Assembly (NCBI RefSeq): GCF_000612585.1 | Contig: NZ_JFCA01000032.1 | Coordinates: forward strand, 31,111 to 95,110 | Direction of reading: 5' to 3' | DNA: 64,000 bases | Source of the DNA: Pseudomonas sp. CHM02 | GTDB taxonomy: Bacteria; Pseudomonadota; Gammaproteobacteria; Pseudomonadales; Pseudomonadaceae | Shown here: positions 16,408 through 24,624 of the stretch, piece after piece | Numbering within the stretch: position 1 is the first letter of the stretch | Layout: each line of letters opens with the position of its first letter | Notes under the pieces: model-generated | Seen by the model: only the letters and a program-made list of their open reading frames with translations | What the model was told of the DNA's origin: nothing | The model's database searches: none | Translations under genes and position numbers: made by a program

Positions 16408-16968
16408 TCAGCCCGCGACGGCCTTGGCAATCGCCTCATTGAACGCCGGCAAATCATCCGGTGTGCGCGAGGTAATCAATGTCCAGCCATTGGCCTTGCA
16501 TTCCTTGACCTCGGCATCGACCCATCCGGCGGCGCCGGCGTTTTCCAGGTCGATGCGCACGCTCTTGTAGGAGGTCAGGGTCTTGCCCTTGATCACGCCC
16601 GCATCAATCAGCGCCCATGGCCCGTGACAGATCGCCGCCACGGTCTTGCCCGCTTGCACGAATTCATTGATCAGTTTCAAGGCCGCCGCATCCTGGCGCA
16701 GTGTGTCGGCGTTGACGGTGCCGCCGGGAATGACCAGCGCATCGAAGTCGGCGCCGGAGAGTTCGGACAGTTTCGCGTCGGACTCCACGGTCCTGTCTTT
16801 CTCGGTGTCGTCGACGAAGGTCTGGGTGGTGCCGCCTTTGCTGGAACCGTGGGTCACCGTCGCGCCATAACCGCGCAGTGCTTCCAGTGGCTTGAGCAGT
16901 TCATCGCGCTCGATGCCAGTGTTGGAAGTGATGACTAGAATCTTCTTGCCGTTGAGGTGTGAACTCAT
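16408..16968 (-). CDS. DJ-1/PfpI family protein
   Basis: A 186-residue protein of the PfpI/YhbO type: start LNGKKILVITSNTGIERDEL, and the nucleophile elbow AAICHGPWALIDAG with Cys and His, with a Glu near TGIE. These proteins act as glyoxalases, deglycases or stress chaperones. The exact activity cannot be told from sequence. It lies among other stress-type genes (hemerythrin, the 17172 gene). Confidence 0.88.
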   Translation of the reverse strand: MSSHLNGKKILVITSNTGIERDELLKPLEALRGYGATVTHGSSKGGTTQTFVDDTEKDRTVESDAKLSELSGADFDALVIPGGTVNADTLRQDAAALKLINEFVQAGKTVAAICHGPWALIDAGVIKGKTLTSYKSVRIDLENAGAAGWVDAEVKECKANGWTLITSRTPDDLPAFNEAIAKAVAG

Positions 16969-17091
16969 GATCGAGTGTCTCCTGATGGGTGAGCGAAGGA
17001 GGGGATATGGGAGAGTTGATCCGGCTGGGACGGCAAAGGTTTAAATTAATTTGCGCTTATTTCCTGGGCGGTTGGCATGGGCAATTTCCTT

Positions 17092-17118
17092 GAACTATCC
17101 AAACCGGCAGGCCTCTGC
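17092..17118 (+). promoter_or_regulatory. Candidate AlgU (sigma-E type) promoter
   Basis: GAACTA, a 16-base spacer, then TCTGC matches the Pseudomonas AlgU consensus GAACTT-N16/17-TCTGA at most positions. It lies about 55 bases before the ATG of the hydrophilic 70-residue protein at 17172, whose composition suits an envelope-stress gene. Confidence 0.45.
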
Positions 17119-17171
17119 TGTTTTAAGCGCCCGCGCATTCCTGCGGGCCTTCATCTGACTGGAGACAGACC

Positions 17172-17384
17172 ATGACTGCCGACAAAACCCCGGCCCCCAT
17201 CAGCTCCGAAGAGGCCCAGCAGGGTACAGACAAAGCCGCGAAAGGCCAGACCCTGGAGCGCCCGAATCCCAAGACTGAAACCGTCGATAAAGTCGTGACG
17301 CCGACCTCGATCAAAGACACTCAGCGCCAGACCGATGCCATCAACGAACAGGCCGCCAAGGCCGAGCGCAAGCTGGGCCGCTGA
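17172..17384 (+). CDS. Small hydrophilic protein, function unknown
   Basis: Seventy residues, strongly polar with many Lys, Asp, Thr and Gln residues and no hydrophobic core, probably disordered. Sequence similarity to a known domain is not apparent. It lies three bases before the HhH gene on the same strand and is likely co-transcribed with it and the DUF72 gene. A candidate AlgU promoter precedes it. Confidence 0.65.
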   Translation: MTADKTPAPISSEEAQQGTDKAAKGQTLERPNPKTETVDKVVTPTSIKDTQRQTDAINEQAAKAERKLGR

Positions 17385-17386
17385 AC

Positions 17387-17818
17387 ATGGCCCGTTCTAT
17401 CACCGCGTCGGAGTTGGGCATCGATCTCCAACCCGACGATGACAGTGGTCTGTTCAAGTGGTTTATCGCCAGTTTTCTCATGGGCAAGCGTATCCAGGCA
17501 CCGATTGCCGCGCAGGCCTACAAGGTGATTGTCGAAGAACACGGTCGCGACACTGCGCGCAAGTTGCAGCACTGCACATCGCGTGAGTTGGTGGCCATGC
17601 TCGGACGTGCCCACTATGTGCGCTATGACGAAACCACCGCACAGCGTTTGCTCGACCTCAGCGCCAAGTTGAACGCCGAGTACGCGGGAAAGATCACCCG
17701 CATGCTCAGTGCCAGCGAGAACCGTGAGGGCTTCGAAAAGCGCCTTGGGGAATTCGACGGTGTGGGCCCGAAGACCATCGAGATTTTCATGCGCGATGCG
17801 GCCAAGGTGCTGTTTTGA
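17387..17818 (+). CDS. Helix-hairpin-helix protein, DNA glycosylase-like
   Basis: This 143-residue all-helical protein ends with a clear helix-hairpin-helix, LGEFDGVGPKTIEIFMRDA, similar to the LPGVGxKTA motif of endonuclease III-type glycosylases. The protein lacks the length and Fe-S cysteines of Nth and I cannot identify a catalytic Lys/Asp pair, so it may only bind DNA. Its TGA overlaps the TTG start candidate of the DUF72 gene. Confidence 0.55.
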   Translation: MARSITASELGIDLQPDDDSGLFKWFIASFLMGKRIQAPIAAQAYKVIVEEHGRDTARKLQHCTSRELVAMLGRAHYVRYDETTAQRLLDLSAKLNAEYAGKITRMLSASENREGFEKRLGEFDGVGPKTIEIFMRDAAKVLF

Positions 17819-18552
17819 CCGCAGTGCTGTCAGTGGGCTGTGCGGGCTGGAGTCTGCCCCGTGAATACTGGCCGGCGTTTGCCGCCGGGGGCACGCATTT
17901 GCAGCGCTATGCGTCGCGCTTCAATGCGGTGGAAATCAACAGTTCGTTCTATCGCCCGCACCTGGCGAAGACCTATGCGCGTTGGGCGCAATCGGTGCCG
18001 CCAGGCTTTCGATTTTCGGTCAAGGTGCCCAAGCACATTACCCACGAGCTGCGCTTGCAAGGCTGCGAGGCGGCACTCGATGAATTTCTCGGGCAATGCC
18101 TGCAACTGGGCACACAGCTGGGTTGCCTGCTGGTGCAATTGCCGCCGTTGCTGAGCTACGAACCGGTTGTTGCCAACGCATTCTTCATGGCGTTGCGCGA
18201 ACGGTTTGCCGGGGCTGTGGTGCTTGAACCCCGGCATGCGAGCTGGCTGGCGGCCGAAGGGATGTTGCAGGCTCTGCAGGTTGGGCGAGTGGCCGCCGAC
18301 CCGCCGGTGTTCGCCTCGGGAGATGCCCCGGCGGGCTGGCAGGGCGTGCGTTATTGGCGCCTGCATGGAACGCCGCGTATCTATCACAGTGCCTACGGGC
18401 CCGAACGGGTTGCGGCGTACGCGCGCTTGTTGAGCGCGTCCGTGGCGGATGGCATTTCCACCTGGTGCATCTTCGACAACACCGCCAGCGGCCTGGCAAC
18501 GCCCGATGCGCTGTCCTTACTCGACCTCCACCCGCAACACTTCCAACCCTAG
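17815..18552 (+). CDS. DUF72 (YecE-like) family protein
   Basis: A 245-residue TIM-barrel-like protein with the DUF72 landmarks VGCAGWS at the start, FNAVEINSSFYR, FSVKVPKHITHE and WCIFDNTASGLAT near the end. Function of the family is unknown. The start is a TTG at 17815 overlapping the previous stop, or a GTG at 17824; no ATG precedes the first conserved strand. It overlaps the end of the convergent DeoR gene by 36 bases. Confidence 0.85.
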   Translation: MTAVLSVGCAGWSLPREYWPAFAAGGTHLQRYASRFNAVEINSSFYRPHLAKTYARWAQSVPPGFRFSVKVPKHITHELRLQGCEAALDEFLGQCLQLGTQLGCLLVQLPPLLSYEPVVANAFFMALRERFAGAVVLEPRHASWLAAEGMLQALQVGRVAADPPVFASGDAPAGWQGVRYWRLHGTPRIYHSAYGPERVAAYARLLSASVADGISTWCIFDNTASGLATPDALSLLDLHPQHFQP

Positions 18553-19302
18553 CTGCTCGTACGCCTCCACACTCGGTACATGCCACTCGGTGATCAGTGT
18601 GTGAATGCGGCTGCATGGCGCCACCACGAAGGGCTCCACCGCACCGAGCTTGTCCGCCATGGTCACCGCCACCACGTGGGACGCGCTGTCGAGCAAGGCT
18701 TGCTTGACCGCCACTTCGTCAAAATGCAGCGAACTGATGCCCACTTGCGGATGCAGCGCACACACGCCGGTAAACAGCAGGTCGGCCTTGATGCCCTGGA
18801 TCAGCCGCACGGTTTCATGGCCACTGGTGGACAGGGTCGCCGGGTTGAGCTGGCCGCCCGCGAGTATCACTTTCACATCGGGATGGTCGGCCAGGGCAAT
18901 GGCGATCATGGGCGACGGTGTCACCACGGTCAGGCGGATCGAGTGGGGTAATGCCTGGGCGATCTGCAGGGTGGTGGAGCCGGAATCGAACAGCACGATC
19001 TGGCCATCTTCCACGCGGTCGGCCGCCAGTCGGGCGAGCTGGCGCTTGGTCTCGTTAGTCTCGCCGACGCGGGTGAAGAAATCTTTGCCGGTGTCCTTGG
19101 GGCGGGGCAGTGCGCCGCCGTGTACGCGTTGCAACAGGCCGGCGGCGGCGAGTTCACCGAGGTCGCGGCGGATGGTGTCCTGGGACACGGCAAAATGTTC
19201 CACCAGTTCGGCGGCGGTGACTTTACCGTCGCGCTCCAGCAGCAACAGGATCTTCTGTTTGCGCAAAGAAGGCAGGTCGATGGTTTGATGAGTGTTGTGC
19301 AT
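18517..19302 (-). CDS. DeoR family transcriptional regulator
   Basis: A 261-residue protein with the N-terminal DeoR helix-turn-helix (LRKQKILLLLERDGKVTAAEL; SQDTIRRDLGELAAAGLLQRVHGGA) and a C-terminal sugar-phosphate sensor domain (IVLFDSGSTTLQIA; LLFTGVCALH). It is divergent from the hydroxy-acid dehydrogenase gene at 19429 and likely controls it. The ligand is probably a phosphorylated metabolite. Confidence 0.9.
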   Translation of the reverse strand: MHNTHQTIDLPSLRKQKILLLLERDGKVTAAELVEHFAVSQDTIRRDLGELAAAGLLQRVHGGALPRPKDTGKDFFTRVGETNETKRQLARLAADRVEDGQIVLFDSGSTTLQIAQALPHSIRLTVVTPSPMIAIALADHPDVKVILAGGQLNPATLSTSGHETVRLIQGIKADLLFTGVCALHPQVGISSLHFDEVAVKQALLDSASHVVAVTMADKLGAVEPFVVAPCSRIHTLITEWHVPSVEAYEQLGLEVLRVEVE

Positions 19303-19428
19303 GGTTGTGCGCTTTTTTGCGGGTTTGTGCGAGATTAAGCGTGCCGCGATCTAAACGCAATGGCTGTTGTGCGACCATTGGGCGGTTACTCTCAGCATTC
19401 AGTTCAGGGAGAGGTGACCTAGATATCG

Positions 19429-20598
19429 TTGATCACAACCATCGAAGACTTACGCAAGCTCGCGCAAAAACGTGTCCCACGCATGTTCTATGACTACGCC
19501 GATTCCGGCTCCTGGACTGAGAGCACTTACCGGGCCAATGAAAGCGATTTCGCCAGCATCCAATTCCGCCAAAGGGTCGCGCGCAATATCGATCAGCGTT
19601 CGATCCGCGCCACCATGATCGGCCAGGAGATGGCCATGCCGGTGGCCCTGGCACCTACCGGATTGGCCGGCATGCAGCACGCCGATGGCGAGATTCTCAC
19701 CGCCCGCGCCGCTGCCGCGTTTGGCCTGCGCTATACCCTGTCGACCATGAGCATCTGTTCCCTGGAAGACATCGCCGAACACGTCGGCACGCCATTCTGG
19801 TTCCAGTTGTATGTGATGCGCGACCGCGCCTTCATCGAGCAATTGATCGAGCGCGCCAAGGCGGCCGGTGTGGATGCGTTGGTGCTGACCCTCGATTTGC
19901 AGATCCTCGGGCAACGCCACAAGGACTTGATCAACGGCCTGTCGGCGCCGCCCAAACTGACCCTGCCGAATATCCTCAACATGGCCACCAAGCCGCGCTG
20001 GGTAATGGGGATGCTCGGCACCAAACGCCGTGGCTTTGGCAATATCGTCGGGCATGTAAAAGGCGTCGCCGACATGAGTTCGCTGTCTTCCTGGACGGCC
20101 CAGCAGTTCGACCCGCGCCTGAGCTGGGACGATGTGGAATGGATCAAGAAGTGCTGGGGCGGCAAACTGATCATCAAGGGCATCCTCGATGTGGAAGACG
20201 CCCGCCTGGCCGCGAACGCCGGTGCCGATGCCTTGGTGGTGAGCAATCACGGGGGGCGGCAACTGGATGGCGCACCGTCGAGCATCAGCCAACTGCCGGC
20301 GATTGTGGAGGCGGTGGGCGAGCGTATCGAGGTGTGGCTGGATGGCGGCATTCGGTCCGGCCAGGACGTGCTCAAGGCGATGGCGTTGGGTGCGAAAGGC
20401 ACCCTGATCGGCCGGCCGCATTTGTACGGTCTGGGCGCGATGGGCGAGGCGGGCGTCACCAAGGCGCTTGAGATCATCGCCCGTGAGTTGGACGTGACCA
20501 TGGCGCTGTGTGGCTATAACGATATACGCGATGTGAATCGCGAGATTTTGTTGCCGGGTACATTTCCAGAAAGCATTCACGGAGCAAAAAAAACGTAA
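19429..20598 (+). CDS. FMN-dependent alpha-hydroxy-acid dehydrogenase (LldD-like)
   Basis: A 389-residue member of the lactate/mandelate/glycolate oxidase family. FMN-binding and catalytic residues are visible: YYDYADSGS-like start (MFYDYADSGSWTE), LAPTGLAGMQHADGE, FQLYVMRDR, IKGILDVEDARLA, and the catalytic SNHGGRQLDG with the substrate Arg in GGIRSGQDV. It is most like membrane-linked L-lactate dehydrogenase, but substrate is not certain. The start is TTG, with GAGAGG about 15 bases upstream. A DeoR regulator is divergent. Confidence 0.85.
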   Translation: MITTIEDLRKLAQKRVPRMFYDYADSGSWTESTYRANESDFASIQFRQRVARNIDQRSIRATMIGQEMAMPVALAPTGLAGMQHADGEILTARAAAAFGLRYTLSTMSICSLEDIAEHVGTPFWFQLYVMRDRAFIEQLIERAKAAGVDALVLTLDLQILGQRHKDLINGLSAPPKLTLPNILNMATKPRWVMGMLGTKRRGFGNIVGHVKGVADMSSLSSWTAQQFDPRLSWDDVEWIKKCWGGKLIIKGILDVEDARLAANAGADALVVSNHGGRQLDGAPSSISQLPAIVEAVGERIEVWLDGGIRSGQDVLKAMALGAKGTLIGRPHLYGLGAMGEAGVTKALEIIARELDVTMALCGYNDIRDVNREILLPGTFPESIHGAKKT

Positions 20599-20630
20599 AA
20601 AATAAAAAGAGTTGTCCACGAAAACCGTGG
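20591..20630 (-). terminator. Candidate terminator for the hydrolase gene
   Basis: Read on the minus strand, CCACG-GTTTT-CGTGG is followed by a T-rich run within the 25 bases towards 20591. The stem is only five bases, so this is tentative. It lies about 145 bases downstream of the hydrolase stop. Confidence 0.3.
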
Positions 20631-20774
20631 GTATCTCTGTGGATAACTTTGCGAAGCCCCGGCAGGGTTGGCGATTTAAGCCAAGATCAATATTTGATCA
20701 ACTTCCGCTTTGGCCCAGCATGGGCAGGGTTTGCGCTTGACAGGCAAGCGCTAACCCAGTGCCGAAAAGCGATT

Positions 20775-21701
20775 TTATGAGTCGCCGTCGCGGCCTGTGG
20801 AGTGCGTGACAACCTGCGCCGGCATCTTCGCTTGCATCAGTTTGTCCAGCGCCTGGCCATAACTGCGACCCGCCAGGCTCATGCTGTTGTTATGGCTGGC
20901 GCCGGGCACCAACAACAGCCGCTTGGGTTCCTGGGCGGCTTCAAACAATGCTTGGCTGAAGCGCGGCGGTACGTAGCGGTCGTCGAGGCCATGCACCACC
21001 AGCAGTGGCATGTGGATGTCGGCAATCTTGTCGATGGAATCGAATTTCTGCGACAGTAGCCAGCGCACCGGCAACGAGGTATTCGCCACGGCCGTCGCCA
21101 CATCCGCCAGCGAGGTAAAGGTCGATTCGATCACCAGCCCGCGCACCGGCAGCGGTGTCTGCTTGCCCAGTTCGGCAGCCAGGTCGATGGCCACCGCGCC
21201 GCCCAGGGAGTGCCCATAGATCAGGCGTTTTTGCGGATCGGGTTGCAGCACCTGGAAACGCTCCCAGGCGATGCGCGCATCTTCGTACACGGTGGTTTCC
21301 GACGGCAGCTCGCCGTGGCTCTGGCCGAAGCCGCGATAGTCGATGGCCAGCACCGAATAGCCCAGGGCGTGCAGTTGCTCGATGCGAAACAGTTGCCCGG
21401 TCAGGTTCCAGCGCACGCCGTGCAGGTAGAGGATGGCAGGCGCGTCCTTGTTGTCCGCCGGGTACCACCAGCCATGAATGTTCTGTCCCGATTTGAAACT
21501 GGCGGGCTTGAGTTCGAACTCCTGCACCGCTTTGGGCAAGCCGCTGTACCAACTGGCGGTGCCCGGCTCGATGCGAAACACCAGCTCACGCTCCTTGTGT
21601 TGCAGCACGGCGCATCCCACCGGAAGGCCGACGATCAACAACGCCATGCACAGCATGGGAAACCAGCGCAGGCTCAGGCGCGAGAAAAAACGAGAGGACA
21701 T
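20775..21701 (-). CDS. Alpha/beta hydrolase, membrane-anchored or exported
   Basis: From the ATG at 21701 the protein is 308 residues. A hydrophobic N-terminus (FPMLCMALLIVGLPVGCAV) suggests a signal anchor or an atypical lipobox. The hydrolase fold shows YLHGVRWNLTGQ near the oxyanion region, the nucleophile elbow YGHSLGGAV, and the acid/His pair in HGLDDRYVPPR and PGASHNNS. It resembles the BEM46-like family. Substrate unknown. Confidence 0.82.
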   Translation of the reverse strand: MSSRFFSRLSLRWFPMLCMALLIVGLPVGCAVLQHKERELVFRIEPGTASWYSGLPKAVQEFELKPASFKSGQNIHGWWYPADNKDAPAILYLHGVRWNLTGQLFRIEQLHALGYSVLAIDYRGFGQSHGELPSETTVYEDARIAWERFQVLQPDPQKRLIYGHSLGGAVAIDLAAELGKQTPLPVRGLVIESTFTSLADVATAVANTSLPVRWLLSQKFDSIDKIADIHMPLLVVHGLDDRYVPPRFSQALFEAAQEPKRLLLVPGASHNNSMSLAGRSYGQALDKLMQAKMPAQVVTHSTGRDGDS

Positions 21702-21863
21702 GAAGGTTCCAGGAAAAAGGTGAAGCAGGGGTTTTACCAGATGGCCTGGGCAGGCAGGAATTAATTCGACAGCCGCCCATGGGTGTTTCTTACAAAGTGT
21801 TACTGCATTGAACAAAACGTGCAGAGATTGTTAGGGTGGGCCGCCGAACAGGAGAGCAAGCAC

Positions 21864-22721
21864 ATGGATTTCATAGGCAAGACCGCAATCGTCACCGGCG
21901 GCGCACGCGGGTTGGGGCTCTGTTACGCACGGGCACTGGCCCAGGGCGGTGCACGGGTGGTGATCAGCGATATCGGCGCCGACAGCGCGGGCGCAGGCAG
22001 CGATGCAACGGTCGTCCAGGCGGCGGCAAAGGCGTTGCAGGCCGAAGGCTTGAACGTGATCGGTCACGGCGGCGACTTGTCCACGAACGAGGGCTGCCGG
22101 CAGTTGGTTGCGTACACCCTCGAGGCCTTTGGCCAACTCGATATCCTGATTCACAACGCCGGCTGGGTGGGTTACCAGAACATCACCGACCTCGACGCCA
22201 CGTTCCTGCAACGTGCCATGGACATCAACCTCTACGCCCCGCTGTGGCTGTGCAAGCACGCCTGGCCGCACCTGCTGCGTTCACCCGCGCCGCGCATCAT
22301 CCTCACCACCTCCGACCGCGCCATGTACGCGCAGTACGAGCAAACCGGCCTGGTGGCCTACAGCGCCGGCAAGATGGCCCAACTGGGGATCATGAATGCG
22401 TTGAGCCATGAGGGGTTGGAGGCGGGCGTCAAAGTCAATGCGATCTCGCCGGTGGCGAAGACGCGCATGTGGGGCGTGACTGAAGAGCCGGATGAACTCA
22501 AACCGGAGTGGGTGACGCCGGGGGTGGTGTACCTGGCATCGGCGCAGTGTGAAGACACCGGTTACATCCTGCGCGCGAGCAACGGCCAATTCACCGCTAC
22601 GCGGTTTACGGAAAATCCCGGGGTTGAATATCCGCGTAATCTGGCGCGGATCAAGGCAAGCAGCGCAGAAGAAGTCGCCGCTGCCTGGGATCGCATCAAA
22701 CAGACACATTCCCTTTCTTGA
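21864..22721 (+). CDS. Short-chain dehydrogenase/reductase (SDR)
   Basis: A 285-residue SDR beginning MDFIGKTAIVTGGARGLGL (cofactor GxxxGxG). NAGWVGYQN provides the NAG motif, and the active site is around TTSDRAM and VAYSAGKMAQ (Tyr-x3-Lys). GGAGAG precedes the ATG at 21864; the longer frame from 21783 adds no family sequence. The C-terminus is longer than in minimal SDRs, as in fungal or hydroxysteroid-type multidomain relatives. Substrate unknown. It lies ten bases before nudK. Confidence 0.85.
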   Translation: MDFIGKTAIVTGGARGLGLCYARALAQGGARVVISDIGADSAGAGSDATVVQAAAKALQAEGLNVIGHGGDLSTNEGCRQLVAYTLEAFGQLDILIHNAGWVGYQNITDLDATFLQRAMDINLYAPLWLCKHAWPHLLRSPAPRIILTTSDRAMYAQYEQTGLVAYSAGKMAQLGIMNALSHEGLEAGVKVNAISPVAKTRMWGVTEEPDELKPEWVTPGVVYLASAQCEDTGYILRASNGQFTATRFTENPGVEYPRNLARIKASSAEEVAAAWDRIKQTHSLS

Positions 22722-22731
22722 GAAAACGACC

Positions 22732-23319
22732 ATGGCTGACAGCCCCGTGCGCATTACCGCTGAAGAGACCCTTTCGAAAAACTGGTACCTGCTGAAAAAG
22801 TACAGCTTCGACCTGCGCCGCCGCGACGGCAGCTGGCAAGCCCAGACCCGCGAGGTTTACGACCGCGGCAACGGCGCGACCATCCTGCTGTACAACCGCG
22901 CGCAGCGTACGGTGTTGCTGATTCGCCAGTTTCGCATGCCGACGTTCGTCAACGATTACCATGGCTACCTCATCGAAGCGGCGGCCGGGTTGCTTGATAA
23001 CGCCAGCCCCGAAGAACGCATTCGCCTGGAGGCCGAGGAAGAGACCGGCTATCGCGTCGGCCATGTCGAGAAAATCTACGCAGCGTTCATGAGCCCAGGC
23101 TCGGTGACCGAGCGGATTCACTTTTTCATGGGGGAGTACCAGCCTGACGACCAGGTGAGCAACGGTGGTGGATTGGAAGAGGAGGGCGAGGATATCGAAG
23201 TACTGGAGCTGGGGTTCGATGAGGCTTTGGCAATGGTGCAAAACGGCGAGATTGTGGATGGGAAGACCATCATGCTGTTGCAGCATCTTGAGTTGCGCAT
23301 GCTCAAGGAAGGTTGGTGA
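22732..23319 (+). CDS. nudK: NUDIX hydrolase, GDP-mannose pyrophosphatase type
   Basis: A 195-residue protein with a NUDIX box GLLDNASPEERIRLEAEEE (G-x5-E-x7-REx2EEx2-like pattern) followed by TGYRVGHVEKIYAAFMSPGSVTERIHFFMGEY, characteristic of the NudK/ADP-sugar pyrophosphatase branch. The enzyme would cleave nucleotide sugars such as GDP-mannose in the cytosol. The ATG at 22732 is ten bases after the SDR stop, suggesting an operon. Confidence 0.82.
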   Translation: MADSPVRITAEETLSKNWYLLKKYSFDLRRRDGSWQAQTREVYDRGNGATILLYNRAQRTVLLIRQFRMPTFVNDYHGYLIEAAAGLLDNASPEERIRLEAEEETGYRVGHVEKIYAAFMSPGSVTERIHFFMGEYQPDDQVSNGGGLEEEGEDIEVLELGFDEALAMVQNGEIVDGKTIMLLQHLELRMLKEGW

Positions 23320-23347
23320 GCCCCCTTTGTTGTCTTTCGAAGCTTTT

Positions 23348-23391
23348 CTGTGGCGAGCAGGCTTGCCCTGCGTTGGGCTGCGAAGCAGCCC
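23348..23391. repeat. REP-type palindrome, variant class
   Basis: The sequence CTGTGGCGAGCAGGCTTGCC followed by a GGGCTGCGAAGCAGCCC hairpin resembles the second repeat class seen at 25449 and 60824 rather than the GCCGGCTTGCCGGC class. It separates nudK from the Rhs immunity region. Confidence 0.6.
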
Positions 23392-23409
23392 AAAATCACC
23401 CGCTAAGAA

Positions 23410-23841
23410 TCAGTCTGTGTCGTCGTTCGAGCCTAAGGGCTCAGGTCTGTTGGCACCTATAGACACTATCCATTCTTCATAAAATTTTTGTTGTTCCCGT
23501 GGGTCGTTTGTCAGGTTGTACTCCTCATGGTCAAATATATGAACCAAATCTTCGCGTGTTGTGCGTTTTCCAAGTGTTAACTCATATGCAACCATTCCTC
23601 CGCTCATTTGTGAGGCCATACTTGAAGGCCTTACATTTATCTTGGCGCCTTTGCAAAGAAATTTTATATGAGGAAAATCAATTCTGATTTTGGCTAGGCA
23701 AAGATACATGTCGTCTGCGGTATATGTTTTTCCGAAATTATCTGCCTCGGAGAATTTAAGTTTTATATGTGAAGAGTCATATTGAAACGTAACGTATTGT
23801 TCTACGTTATTTATTATTGCTTTGACTTTTTTTGTTTTCAT
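23410..23841 (-). CDS. Putative immunity protein paired with the orphan ADP-ribosyltransferase tail
   Basis: A 143-residue cytosolic protein, AT-rich at the DNA level. It is paralogous to the gene at 25556: both carry IKFLCKGAKINV, then SQMS-G-VAYELT-G and LVHIF..EE..LTND..EQ. It lies one base after the toxin remnant 23843-24240, the same order as toxin then immunity in the full Rhs locus, so it is read as the cognate immunity gene of that displaced module. Confidence 0.65.
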   Translation of the reverse strand: MKTKKVKAIINNVEQYVTFQYDSSHIKLKFSEADNFGKTYTADDMYLCLAKIRIDFPHIKFLCKGAKINVRPSSMASQMSGGMVAYELTLGKRTTREDLVHIFDHEEYNLTNDPREQQKFYEEWIVSIGANRPEPLGSNDDTD

Positions 23842-23842
23842 T

Positions 23843-24240
23843 TTACTTTCCTGTTCGGGTTCGGAATTGAATAGCCCACGTAGCCCCCCCGTCTCGCCTC
23901 ATAGGGGTTGCGCCCGATATATTTTCTGTGTCAATTTTACTTTGTATGGCAATTTCTGCCTCGTTGTCAAAAGGTGCTAATTTTCCAAGCTCTTTGTTTA
24001 CGTCTCGACCAGGGATTTTTTTCAATACGTAAAGAAATCCTTTTCGTGTTCCATATCTAGTCGCAAAATCGATCGCGGTAATTTTCGATGGAGAGGTACT
24101 TATGAAATTGCTCGGAGGATCGTTGCTGTCGGGTGCGTGCAAGTATAAGTCATTGCTATCTCCCTTGCTTTTGAATCCATATTGAAAGACATGGTCTGGA
24201 GTTTTGTCGTCTCCGCGATATAGGTATTCGGTGCTAGCAC
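23843..24240 (-). pseudogene. Orphan Rhs toxin tail, cholera-toxin-like ADP-ribosyltransferase
   Basis: The open frame begins after a TAA at 24281-24283, and homology starts near 24227 with EYLYRGDDKTPD, matching YLYRGDSREPDE in the Rhs C-terminus; it continues through DLYLHAPDSNDPPSNF, ISTSPSK and NEAEIAI. These correspond to the catalytic Arg, STS and ExE motifs of cholera-toxin-type ADP-ribosyltransferases, all retained. No Rhs core precedes it in frame, so it cannot be delivered as it stands. The upstream frame (PQGYLDEINQLTGEG) lies one frame off, suggesting a frameshift. Confidence 0.75.
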
Positions 24241-24321
24241 TCCTAAGGTTCCAGTCACCATTCCCTCGCCAGTAAGTTGGTTAATTTCATCGAGGTAGCC
24301 TTGTGGATTTTTACTTTGTTT

Positions 24322-24624
24322 TTATAGTTTTGAGTGTTTTAGAGCTGATGCAATATGCTTGAGCCATGTTCGTCCGTCTTTCCATTCGTTGCAGTAGTAA
24401 TAGTAGCAGCCGATGTCTTCAAATAGATAATCTTTAAGTTCTTGTTCTGTCTTTTTGCTGAGTATTAGTTTGTCTAGTTCCAGTTGTACTTTTGTTTTTG
24501 TTTCTAAATTTGATTCTGATATGAATAAATCAATAACGTCGTTTGCTGTTTCATGGTCGTCAACCCAGTCTTGATTGAAGTACGCTGCGAGAAATTGCTG
24601 TAGTTCGGGATAGTCTTGGTTCAT
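24322..24624 (-). CDS. CdiI-type immunity protein
   Basis: This 100-residue acidic protein begins MNQDYPELQQFLAAYFNQDW, the hallmark of the contact-dependent growth inhibition immunity family often called CdiI_2. It overlaps by four bases the stop of the RNase A-like toxin module, the standard toxin/immunity layout. It should bind and neutralise the RNase A-like domain encoded just upstream. Confidence 0.8.
   Translation of the reverse strand: MNQDYPELQQFLAAYFNQDWVDDHETANDVIDLFISESNLETKTKVQLELDKLILSKKTEQELKDYLFEDIGCYYYYCNEWKDGRTWLKHIASALKHSKL

Noticed and set aside
20638..20646. DnaA-box consensus (TTATCCACA on the minus strand)
   Set aside because: Only one perfect copy with no cluster, no dnaA or parAB gene and no AT-rich unwinding region, so it is not an origin.
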